Shown here piece by piece: positions 8,055 to 15,734 of a stretch of DNA of 64,000 nt. The stretch is from Muribaculaceae bacterium. GTDB taxonomy: Bacteria > Bacteroidota > Bacteroidia > Bacteroidales > Muribaculaceae. Under the pieces are notes generated by a model, which was given only the letters and a program-made list of their open reading frames with translations, was not told the origin of the DNA and did not search any database. Location: positions 1 to 64,000 of the forward strand of contig JAMPAX010000005.1 of assembly GCA_023667015.1 (NCBI GenBank), written 5' to 3'. The position numbers were made by a program, and so were the translations under genes. Each line of letters begins with the position of its first letter. Position 1 is the stretch's first letter.

Positions 8055-8549
8055 ATGAAAAAGAATAATATCCAAAAGACTAATGCTGCCCGTATACTCG
8101 ACAGAGAAGGGGTGTCTTACGAACTTGTGGAGTATGAGGTAGACCCGGAGAATCTCGCTGCCGATCATGTGGCGGAACAACTCGGTGAACCCATAGAGCA
8201 AGTTTTCAAAACACTTGTGCTCCGAGGTGACAAGTCGGGACTCTTTGTTTGCGTAATAGCCGGAAATAGAGCAGTTGATCTGAAGAAGGCTGCCAAGGTG
8301 TCGGGCAATAAGAAAGCGGAAATGCTCCCCATGAAGGAGCTGCTTCCTAACACGGGCTACATTCGTGGCGGCTGTACTTCTATAGGTATGAAGAAAAGTC
8401 TCCCCACGTTCTTTAGTGCAGAGATGCAGTCTTTCGATTTTGTATATGTCAGCGCGGGAATGAGAGGTCTGCAACTGAAACTTTCTCCCATGGATTTAGC
8501 ACGTGTGGCAAACGCCTCTTTTGTCGATATCTGTTCTGATTGCAAGTAG
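8055..8549 (+). CDS. ybaK: Cys-tRNA(Pro)/Cys-tRNA(Cys) deacylase YbaK
   Basis: 164 residues covering the full YbaK/EbsC editing domain, which hydrolyses mischarged aminoacyl-tRNA in the cytoplasm, typically Cys-tRNA(Pro). Family landmarks are present: VFKTLVLRGD near 50, the AVDLKKAAKVSGNKKAEM stretch near 73-90 with its conserved lysines, GYIRGGCTSIGMKKSLPTF near 101-119 and the C-terminal VYVSAGMRGLQLKLSPMDL. Length matches E. coli YbaK (159). It begins a plus-strand run with aroC (38-bp gap) and lies directly downstream of palindromic element copy 1, which may influence its transcription. Confidence 0.9.
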   Translation: MKKNNIQKTNAARILDREGVSYELVEYEVDPENLAADHVAEQLGEPIEQVFKTLVLRGDKSGLFVCVIAGNRAVDLKKAAKVSGNKKAEMLPMKELLPNTGYIRGGCTSIGMKKSLPTFFSAEMQSFDFVYVSAGMRGLQLKLSPMDLARVANASFVDICSDCK

Positions 8550-8587
8550 CAGAAAAACATTGTTGTATCTCCATAAACCACTTCAAT

Positions 8588-9619
8588 ATGAATACTATAG
8601 GGAAAAATCTAACACTGACAACATTCGGGGAAAGCCATGGTCCGGTAATGGGTGGAGTACTTGATGGTTTCCCACCGGGTTTGAACATTGACTTTCCGGC
8701 TATTGATGCCCTTCTCGCTCTCCGTCGGCCGGGTTCTTCTTCTTTAGTGTCGTCACGCAGTGAACCCGATGTTGTGGAGTTCCTCTCCGGCATCTCTCAG
8801 AATGGTATCTCTTTGGGTACCCCGATTGCATTTATTATCAGAAATAGAGACGTCCGAAGCAATGATTATGCCGAAATTGCGGAATGTTACCGCCCTAATC
8901 ATGCAGACTTCACTTATATGGCACGCTATGGTATCCGCGACTTCCGGGGTGGAGGAAGGGCATCGGCTCGTGACACAGTCAGCAGAGTAGTGGCGGGAGC
9001 GCTCGCTCTGCAATGGCTCAAGTCGAAAGGTGTAGCTGTCGATGCCTGGATTGATGATGAGGAGGCTCTGCGCGGTCGAGTGGAGACTGCCCGCAATTCG
9101 GGAGATTCTGTCGGGGGGATTGTCTGCGGAAAAATTTCGGGACTTTCCGCAGGTCTCGGAGATCCCGTATTCGGCAAAGTCCAGTCTCAGCTCGCAGCCG
9201 CACTCATGGCTGTAAATGCTGTGATGGGTTTTGAATTCGGTTGCGGCTTCAGGGCTTCAGGTCTTTCAGGCTCTCAGATGGCAGATACGATGTCTACGCT
9301 TGATTCTCCTAATAGATTGATACGACGCGATGGTGTAGCCGGAGATTTACCGGTGCCACATTATGATTCTAATAACTGCGGTGGGCTGAATGGTGGTATT
9401 ACCAATGGTGAGGATATTACTTTCCGATTGGCTTTCAAGCCGACTCCAACTATTCATAAGCCATTGAAGACTGTAGATACTGAAGGTTGCGAGCGCATAA
9501 TCTGTGCCGACGGACGCCATGATCCCTGTGTTGCCCTACGCGCTGTGCCTGTGGTCAAGGCAGTGTCCGCTCTCGTTGCGGCGGATATTCTCCTTTCTGA
9601 CAAGAGGTCTCTGTACTAA
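8588..9619 (+). CDS. aroC: Chorismate synthase
   Basis: 343 residues. The enzyme converts 5-enolpyruvylshikimate-3-phosphate to chorismate using reduced FMN, the last step of the shikimate pathway. Signatures seen: the N-terminal FGESHG (13-18), RRPG (46-49), the FMN/substrate region YGIRDFRGGGRASARDT (114-130) and the C-terminal GRHDPC segment. I start at the ATG at 8588, giving the canonical MNTIGKNLTLTTFGESHG; the upstream in-frame ATG at 8540 lies inside the end of ybaK. Length is slightly below the usual 350-390 but no motif is missing. Confidence 0.95.
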   Translation: MNTIGKNLTLTTFGESHGPVMGGVLDGFPPGLNIDFPAIDALLALRRPGSSSLVSSRSEPDVVEFLSGISQNGISLGTPIAFIIRNRDVRSNDYAEIAECYRPNHADFTYMARYGIRDFRGGGRASARDTVSRVVAGALALQWLKSKGVAVDAWIDDEEALRGRVETARNSGDSVGGIVCGKISGLSAGLGDPVFGKVQSQLAAALMAVNAVMGFEFGCGFRASGLSGSQMADTMSTLDSPNRLIRRDGVAGDLPVPHYDSNNCGGLNGGITNGEDITFRLAFKPTPTIHKPLKTVDTEGCERIICADGRHDPCVALRAVPVVKAVSALVAADILLSDKRSLY

Positions 9620-9653
9620 AGACTTATGCAATGAGCTTGTAAAAGAATAAATA

Positions 9654-10544
9654 ATGAGCATCTATAAGACTTATTCAGAGTATTTACGGGAGATATTTCC
9701 GGATTTCAAGGTGCAGAAAATTTCCGTAGATGCAGGGTTTTCATGTCCCAATCGAGATGGTACTATTGGTCATGGAGGGTGTTCCTATTGTAATAATGCC
9801 TCTTTTTCTCCCGACTATTGCCGCACATCGGGATCTGTTGTCGACCAAATTTCAGAAGGTAAGCAATTCTTCTCGCGCAAGTATACGGATATGAAGTATT
9901 TGGTATATTTCCAGTCTTACACCAATACCCACGGACGGACACCTGAAGAATTGGAGAGGATATGGCGTTCTGCCGTAAATGTTCCCGATATAGCCGGACT
10001 TATTGTGTCCACACGCCCGGACTGTCTTCCGGACGAGGTAATAGCCGTTATGGCCGGTATCTCCCGGAGTTGCCCCGTTTTTTTGGAGCTGGGAGCTGAG
10101 TCTGCCTCTGACTCCACGCTGGAGCGGGTGAACCGCCACCATACATGGGCAGACGTTATCTCGGCATCCAACAGGGCTTCATGTTCGGGACTGCGGGTCG
10201 GACTTCATCTCATCGCGGGGCTTCCGGGAGAATCGCGTGATGATATTTTATATTCTGTTGACGAGGCTTGCCGACTACCCATAGAGTCGCTGAAGCTTCA
10301 CCATCTTCAGGTGATTCGCGACACTCATCTGTACAGCCAATGGGTCAAAGGTGATTTTCGGTTGCTTTTCTCATCTGTGGAGGATTATATGAATTTCTGT
10401 GTGGAAATTGTCGAAAGGATACCTCCGTCTATCTGTATTGAACGTTTTCTGGCCTCTGCTCCTCCGGCTTTGGTAGCGGCGCCGAAGTGGGGAATGAAAA
10501 ATTACGAATTTGTCAACGCTCTTAATAATCTTTTGTCCCTTTGA
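9654..10544 (+). CDS. TIGR01212-family radical SAM protein (YhcC-like)
   Basis: 296 residues. The cluster-binding segment CPNRDGTIGHGGCSYC (31-46) supplies the three cysteines C31, C43 and C46 in the spaced arrangement typical of the TIGR01212/Elp3-like group, followed by YFQSYTNTHG, LIVSTRPDCL and LELGAESASDSTLERVNRHHTWAD, all hallmarks of that family. The substrate of this family is not known to me, although its Elp3-like layout suggests RNA or nucleotide chemistry. It follows aroC by 34 bp and is probably cotranscribed. No signal peptide or membrane segment. Confidence 0.85.
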   Translation: MSIYKTYSEYLREIFPDFKVQKISVDAGFSCPNRDGTIGHGGCSYCNNASFSPDYCRTSGSVVDQISEGKQFFSRKYTDMKYLVYFQSYTNTHGRTPEELERIWRSAVNVPDIAGLIVSTRPDCLPDEVIAVMAGISRSCPVFLELGAESASDSTLERVNRHHTWADVISASNRASCSGLRVGLHLIAGLPGESRDDILYSVDEACRLPIESLKLHHLQVIRDTHLYSQWVKGDFRLLFSSVEDYMNFCVEIVERIPPSICIERFLASAPPALVAAPKWGMKNYEFVNALNNLLSL

Positions 10545-10714
10545 AACGTTAATTCTATTGACGGCAAGTCATAATATGTGAATTATCAGAATACTTCTGT
10601 TAGTTGCTGATTAATTTAAGGCAGTCGTTTATATGCCATGATAATCTACTGATTGATAGTTGTCTATATGTAGTTGCAGAAAGTGTATTTTGATATAAGA
10701 AATATTTTAATCCT

Positions 10715-11824
10715 ATGAATAAGAAATTATTAATGTCAGTGGCTATTGCCATGATGTCATCGGTGTCACTTTTTGCCGATATCAACATTCAGCTTGATCC
10801 CAAGTTGGGAGTGTCGGAAGTAGGTGTAATTGGAGAAACCCTCGAGCAGGCTTTTAATCCTTCCGCAACTCCGAGTACTCCTATTCTCCGGGAGATATAT
10901 ACTCCCGTGGACAATAAGGTTATGGTCAAGATTCCGGAGAATACCCCCCTCAGTACATGGACAGTATTTTGCAGCGGTAAGCCCGTATTACGTCTGCCTA
11001 TCCGTCCGGGTGAGGACATATCTATCCTTATAAATGGACCCGCCTCATATTCTGCCACAGGGTCGAAGCTCGTGGAAGACTACGCCGCTCTTGACAAGTC
11101 GCTGGCAGATGTGATGGATGAATACCGCGCATTGATGTCTTCGGTGCAGGTTACCCCGGATGCAATGGCGGCTCTTCAGAATAAATATGAGGATATAGTA
11201 AAGAACTTCATAACCTCAAATCCCGATTCCGAAGCCGTCTTCGAAGCTATCTCCTATCTTGAGGGGGGCAATGCACTTGAAGCATACGAAGCGCTGACTC
11301 CACAACAGAGGCAAAATCCCCTGTTTATTATCGCCGACAGCCATATACGGAAAGTCCGTGCAGACTTGGAACAGCAACAGCGTCTTGAGAAATTGCAGAG
11401 TGGGGAAGTTGACGCACCTCAGTTCACCCTTATGGGACTAGATGGCAAGCATGTGAGCCTTTCTGAATTTAAGGGGAAATGGGTTGTACTTGATTTCTGG
11501 GGAGCATGGTGCAAATGGTGTATAAAGGGTTTCCCGGAGTTAAAGAAGGCCTACGAAGCCTACAAAGGAAAGATGGAAGTCATAGGTATAGATAACCGCG
11601 ACACCCCCGAGCAATGGCGTGAGGCGGTAGCTCGCTTCAAACTCCCCTGGGTGAATGTCTACAACCCGAAGGAGACAGCCGATGCCCTCCTTGAGCAGTA
11701 TGGTGTTCAAGGCTTCCCTACAAAAGTGATAATAAGTCCCGAAGGTAAGATAGTAAACATCACTGTAGGCGAAGATCCCAATTTCTTTACCATCCTAAGC
11801 ACTCTAATTGAAGGAAAAAATTAG
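10715..11824 (+). CDS. TlpA-like periplasmic thiol-disulfide oxidoreductase with N-terminal extension
   Basis: 369 residues. A signal peptide (about 1-21, cleavage after LFA) directs it to the periplasm. Residues about 25-230 form the N-terminal extension common in Bacteroidetes TlpA-like proteins (DUF4369-like), and about 232-369 is a thioredoxin domain with WCKWC (active-site C266 and C269), the cis-Pro region GVQGFPTKVI and the FWGAWC lead-in. Likely roles are reduction of periplasmic disulfides or cytochrome c maturation support; the exact partner cannot be read from the sequence. A 170-bp gap separates it from the radical SAM gene; a near-consensus -7 box (TATTTTG near 10686) may give it its own promoter. 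Confidence 0.8.
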   Translation: MNKKLLMSVAIAMMSSVSLFADINIQLDPKLGVSEVGVIGETLEQAFNPSATPSTPILREIYTPVDNKVMVKIPENTPLSTWTVFCSGKPVLRLPIRPGEDISILINGPASYSATGSKLVEDYAALDKSLADVMDEYRALMSSVQVTPDAMAALQNKYEDIVKNFITSNPDSEAVFEAISYLEGGNALEAYEALTPQQRQNPLFIIADSHIRKVRADLEQQQRLEKLQSGEVDAPQFTLMGLDGKHVSLSEFKGKWVVLDFWGAWCKWCIKGFPELKKAYEAYKGKMEVIGIDNRDTPEQWREAVARFKLPWVNVYNPKETADALLEQYGVQGFPTKVIISPEGKIVNITVGEDPNFFTILSTLIEGKN

Positions 11825-11889
11825 AAGGCTGACCCCTATTAAAGAGTCTGTTAAATAGTCTATAAGATTCTATAAAATCTATTATGTGT

Positions 11890-11925
11890 ATTCATAAACC
11901 TGCACCTCGGTGCAGGTTTATGAAT
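11890..11925 (-). terminator. Hairpin formed by the 3' end of the hydrolase gene
   Basis: 17-bp perfect arms (11890-11906 and 11909-11925). The stem is built from the last ten or so codons of the minus-strand alpha/beta hydrolase gene together with its stop, so the terminator-like structure lies inside the coding sequence. It could also end transcription from the plus-strand thioredoxin gene. Confidence 0.65.
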
Positions 11926-12983
11926 TTAAAAATGGTATCATAGGCCGCGTCGCGCACTTCGCGACGGCTCAGTATGAGGTCGTGCAGCCCGCTGTCTATG
12001 GTGCATACTCTCCGCGTGTCCTCCATGCCGATTCTCATCCCTCGTCGCTGTATCTGCTCCGGATCGAGCACACAGTCTCCCGTCTGGAATTCCGGTGTCC
12101 ACGAGCATCCGTTAATCTTTCTGCTGGAGTGCATAATCAATAGTGGCACACGAATGTTGCCCCCTTTTTTCAAGACTGTATTTTGCGCTTTGCTGATACT
12201 GCGTATCCAACCTGCTGCCACCGGCGGTGAGTATATCATCTTCCATTGAGTATTGTAGGTCCATTCCCCATGGTATTCCTTCAGCAGAGAGTAGGCATAA
12301 CCGTCGCAGTGGGATTGCTTAATCTTGACAGAAGGGAAGATACCCCCCATAAATCCTACAGAAGGTATGGCAATATTGCGCATAAATGCGGGGAAATTCC
12401 AGGCCAGAAAGGGAGAGTCTGTGACCACACGCTTCACTCCTACGCGTGCTCCGAGTTCGGTGGCATAGAGAATGACGGTCAGTCCTCCCGTGGAATGCCC
12501 CCCAAGGGTTATATCAGTGTTGCCATCCCGACGAATCTGGCTCAAAGCTGAATCTATATCTTGGAAGTATTCCTGTTGTCGGCGTACATCGAAGGGATAT
12601 TGCCATGGCAGGCGGCTGCGACCGTAACGGCGCAAGTCTACCGCATAGAAGTTATATCCGGAGTCTACAAATCTCTGTCCCATCTCTTGCTGAAAGAAAT
12701 AGTCGTTGAAGCCATGCACGTAAAGAAAAGCCTTTCGAGATTTCTTTCGACAAAGCTTACGGATGATAGTAGAGCGACAGGGACCATCGAAGGTCTTAGG
12801 TTGCGCTACAAACCGACTTTCAAATCCCGGTAAGATATCATTGCCCCAGGAAGTGTCGACATCCATAGATTTGGGAGCTTTCTGAAGATGTTGCCAGTCC
12901 CAAGATTCGTAAAATCTCTGCGCTCCGCCGCGGACAATCCCCAGACAGAGCAATATTGTCAATATTAATGGTAATCTTCTCAT
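11892..12983 (-). CDS. Exported alpha/beta hydrolase (S33/monoacylglycerol-lipase-like)
   Basis: 363 residues with an N-terminal signal peptide (about 1-21). The alpha/beta-hydrolase core shows the oxyanion-side strand AFLYVHGFNDY (85-95), the nucleophile elbow GHSTGG (162-167, S164) and the C-terminal catalytic histidine in SGLHDLILSRREVR (H334); the acid is probably an aspartate near 309. It resembles serine aminopeptidase S33/lysophospholipase proteins acting on lipid or peptide esters in the envelope; the substrate is unknown. The last residues (LHRGAGL) are encoded by the hairpin described at 11890-11925. Transcribed alone; the tRNA-His gene is upstream. Confidence 0.8.
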   Translation of the reverse strand: MRRLPLILTILLCLGIVRGGAQRFYESWDWQHLQKAPKSMDVDTSWGNDILPGFESRFVAQPKTFDGPCRSTIIRKLCRKKSRKAFLYVHGFNDYFFQQEMGQRFVDSGYNFYAVDLRRYGRSRLPWQYPFDVRRQQEYFQDIDSALSQIRRDGNTDITLGGHSTGGLTVILYATELGARVGVKRVVTDSPFLAWNFPAFMRNIAIPSVGFMGGIFPSVKIKQSHCDGYAYSLLKEYHGEWTYNTQWKMIYSPPVAAGWIRSISKAQNTVLKKGGNIRVPLLIMHSSRKINGCSWTPEFQTGDCVLDPEQIQRRGMRIGMEDTRRVCTIDSGLHDLILSRREVRDAAYDTIFKFINLHRGAGL

Positions 12984-13097
12984 AAGTCTTCAACGCAAGA
13001 ACCATCGTTTTAGTTGCAAAAAAATCCTCGGGCCTCTTCGGCTCAAGGATTTTAAGTTTTATTCATTAACTAAAGTTAATGAGTAGGGGGAATGGAG

Positions 13098-13172
<75 letters not shown>

Positions 13173-13237
13173 ATGTCGCCTTCCTGCTGAGACCTCCACT
13201 AAAGGCTTCGCAAGGATGCCTCAACTGAAAAGCACTG

Positions 13238-13268
13238 CAAAGGTAATGCTTTTTTTTGAACTGACAAA
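13238..13268 (-). promoter_or_regulatory. tRNA-His promoter, full consensus
   Basis: On the minus strand, -33 TTTG (13268-13265), a 19-bp spacer, then -7 TACCTTTG (13245-13238). This is a textbook Bacteroidetes promoter; transcription would start near 13230, giving a ~58-nt leader ahead of the tRNA. It begins only 2 bp from the terminator stem of the WG-repeat gene. Confidence 0.75.
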
Positions 13269-13270
13269 AA

Positions 13271-13322
13271 AATCTTCAAAAAAATCTCCAAAAAAATCTT
13301 TTTTGGAGATTTTTGAAGATTT
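13271..13322 (-). terminator. Terminator of the WG-repeat gene
   Basis: A long A/T-rich inverted repeat (arms about 13271-13296 and 13302-13322) with T-runs on both sides, starting about 45 bp beyond the WG-repeat stop. It likely insulates the tRNA-His promoter from upstream readthrough. Confidence 0.7.
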
Positions 13323-13367
13323 TTCAAGATGCAACCTGATGCATCCTGATTCAATCTTGTTTCCTTC

Positions 13368-15623
13368 TTAGTATGTGAAGTTGAAGTGCATCTTGTCGTT
13401 GCCTGTCGTCGGGATGGCTTTGCCGTTGCCGTCGGTGACTGTCAGCTTGATATAGAAGTCATGTCGCTTCGCCGTGTGCTGGAAGTTGCTGTTGGGAAGT
13501 GTGATCCAGCCTGATGTTGAGTTGAATATATAGCTCGGCTCGTGGCGTACGGTATGTTTGATCACTTTCCCGCTCCTGTTTTTTGCTACCGCCCCGTCTT
13601 TATAGTAGGCCGTAGCTGTCACGTTGACTATCTGACCCTGACAAAACTCTGTACCCAGCGAGTAGTTGATGCGAAGTGCTTTGTTGCCGTTGGCATCCCA
13701 GATGTTGTGTTCGAGTTCCTGGCTTGTGATTTCCGCTTTCTTTGTCTGAGGCATAACTAAGCCGGAATTATAATAGTAGATCCGCTTGCCTCCCTTATCT
13801 GTGTAGTAGTATTTGTCTTCAATGATGTTAAGCTCTTCATCGGCATACTCTACCGGGATGAGAATATTACCCGAAGTGTCAACAACTCCAAATTTTCCAT
13901 TGTTCTGTGCCCACATGTTGTCTGCGATATCATGGGGGACAAGGGTTGTGTACTTAGGCTCATATATTTCCTCTCCTTGATCGCTGACAAGACCCGTCAG
14001 TCCGTTGCGCTTCACACGATAGAAGTCTGTATCGTTGTAGCTCAGCAACAGACATTCTATCTCATCGTATTCAGGATGGATAGTCTTGCCGGTCTTGTTG
14101 ACAATCAGTCCGACTCTATCGTTTTCCTTGACTGTATACCCCTTAAGGTCTGCGTCGTATACGACTGGCTCGGAATAGAGACATCTTACTGTCTCTTTGC
14201 CATTCTTGAGAATGCCCCAGCGTCCGTCGCGTTTTACGTTGGCTTTGTCTCCATCTGCTGCTACTTCGTCATATCCTGTTTCTTTGAGGGCGCCTTCCTG
14301 AAGTACGTGCCATTTACTATCGGAACCTTTCATCAGTCGCATATCGCCGATTTCCAGAGCGTCTACCTTCTTTCCCTCTGGGGAAATTGCGTATGTGGGG
14401 AAGATCAGCCATTCTCCGGCCTGTTCGTAGCTCCCTTGCAGTCCATCGATCAGCGTATTTCCTTCAGTATCCAATACTGTCAGTGGGCGACCGTTCCCTC
14501 CTACGATGTAGTTGCGTCCCACTTTCTTCACGTTGGTAGACTGGTCTGAGACGAGTTCCCCTTGCGTATTGAGGAGCAGCGTCAGTCGCCCCTCGGGGAA
14601 GTTGCGCGCACGGATACGTGCACCGATACGGTCGCTGGAGGCCGGCGTGTCGACATAGCCGGTGATAGCTCGGAAGGGGCCGATTTCTTCATCTTGCTCT
14701 ATGACGCCGTTGAGCGTTGTGCCATCGCTGGCAAACCACATCTGCGGCTTGTTGCCTACGCGTGTAAGATAGATAAAGTCTTTCGAGGGGAAGGCCTGCA
14801 CGGAGCTGTACTCGCACTTCTTGGCCAAAGTGCCGGTACTATCAATGATACCCCATTTGCCGTTTTTCTCCACAGGCGTATACATAACCTTCTTAATAAT
14901 AATGGGCTGGTCTATGTCGGAATATTCCGCCTTGACGATTATTTTGCTACCGTCATGGTTCAGCAATCCTTTCTTGTCGTCTTTGCTGACTTTCCAGTAG
15001 TCGCCAAATTGTTGGATGTTGGTGTATTCGCCGGGTGCAATAAGAAAAGTCCCTTTTCGATCGGTAAGTCCACATTTCCCACCTTTCATCAGCTTGAAAT
15101 AGCCGGGAAGTTCTGCATCTACCTCGTCATATTCGATGGGAATTATAGTCTTACCCTGCCGGTCTACAACGCCTTTCTTATCTTTTATGCTGACGATATA
15201 TCCATCACCGCCTAAACTTTCCATATCGGTAAGCTCCGGCTTGATAAGGTATATTCCATCGCAATTGATGATCCCCTGCTTACCCTTCACGCTCACGAGC
15301 ATAGCTTCGCCATCGAGTGGCGATACGCTCTCGAAGACTACGCCGGGTCCTAAGATTTTGCCATTTGCATCGACATATCCAATAAGCCCCTTTTGTCTCA
15401 CCTCTGAGAGTTCTTTGCCGTTGGGCATCTTGACATAAGGCTCAGCCTTGTCGAATTTAGGCTTGATGGCCCATTTCCCGTCAGCTTGAACGTAGCCCCA
15501 TAGATTCTTCTGAGAATCGAGTTTTGGCTCTACGATGGCTGCGAGAGAATTGATAAATGCACCGCCGACCATTATCGCTGTAGCGATACCAATCTGTAGT
15601 AATCTATGTTTTATGATTTTCAT
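13368..15623 (-). CDS. Exported WG-repeat protein
   Basis: 751 residues. After a signal peptide (about 1-29) nearly the whole protein is made of WG/KWG-type repeats of ~35-50 residues (for example NLWGYVQADGKWAIKPKFDKAEPY, then KKGVVDRQGKTIIPIEYDEVD, KCGLTDRKG, KKGLLNHDG, KWGIIDSTG, RWGILKNG, KFGVVDTSGNILIPVEYADEE), which form beta-propeller-like or beta-hairpin arrays. The last ~110 residues (after about 640) are a different, beta-rich domain. WG-repeat proteins are generally binding proteins; the ligand is unknown. It lies 111 bp downstream of rho with a hairpin in between, so it may have its own promoter, but I see no -7 box. Confidence 0.8.
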   Translation of the reverse strand: MKIIKHRLLQIGIATAIMVGGAFINSLAAIVEPKLDSQKNLWGYVQADGKWAIKPKFDKAEPYVKMPNGKELSEVRQKGLIGYVDANGKILGPGVVFESVSPLDGEAMLVSVKGKQGIINCDGIYLIKPELTDMESLGGDGYIVSIKDKKGVVDRQGKTIIPIEYDEVDAELPGYFKLMKGGKCGLTDRKGTFLIAPGEYTNIQQFGDYWKVSKDDKKGLLNHDGSKIIVKAEYSDIDQPIIIKKVMYTPVEKNGKWGIIDSTGTLAKKCEYSSVQAFPSKDFIYLTRVGNKPQMWFASDGTTLNGVIEQDEEIGPFRAITGYVDTPASSDRIGARIRARNFPEGRLTLLLNTQGELVSDQSTNVKKVGRNYIVGGNGRPLTVLDTEGNTLIDGLQGSYEQAGEWLIFPTYAISPEGKKVDALEIGDMRLMKGSDSKWHVLQEGALKETGYDEVAADGDKANVKRDGRWGILKNGKETVRCLYSEPVVYDADLKGYTVKENDRVGLIVNKTGKTIHPEYDEIECLLLSYNDTDFYRVKRNGLTGLVSDQGEEIYEPKYTTLVPHDIADNMWAQNNGKFGVVDTSGNILIPVEYADEELNIIEDKYYYTDKGGKRIYYYNSGLVMPQTKKAEITSQELEHNIWDANGNKALRINYSLGTEFCQGQIVNVTATAYYKDGAVAKNRSGKVIKHTVRHEPSYIFNSTSGWITLPNSNFQHTAKRHDFYIKLTVTDGNGKAIPTTGNDKMHFNFTY

Positions 15624-15640
15624 AAAGATATGTTTTATTT

Positions 15641-15664
15641 AAGTTCGTGTCTAAGTTCGTGTCC
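15641..15664. repeat. 12-bp tandem duplication upstream of the WG-repeat gene
   Basis: Two exact copies of AAGTTCGTGTCT/C side by side, starting 18 bp beyond the start codon of the WG-repeat gene, followed at about 15686 by 2.5 copies of a 7-bp AACCATC unit. Probably slippage products; effect unknown. Confidence 0.5.
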
Positions 15665-15707
15665 GGATCCGTGTATAGGTCTGCCAACCATCAACCATCA
15701 ACCGTAA

Positions 15708-15734
15708 AATAAATTCGGCTTAGCCGAATTTATT
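15708..15734 (-). terminator. Hairpin directly after rho
   Basis: 13-bp perfect arms around a single central base (15721), ending one base from the rho stop codon (15735-15737). It has AT-rich flanks and can act in either direction. Confidence 0.65.
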
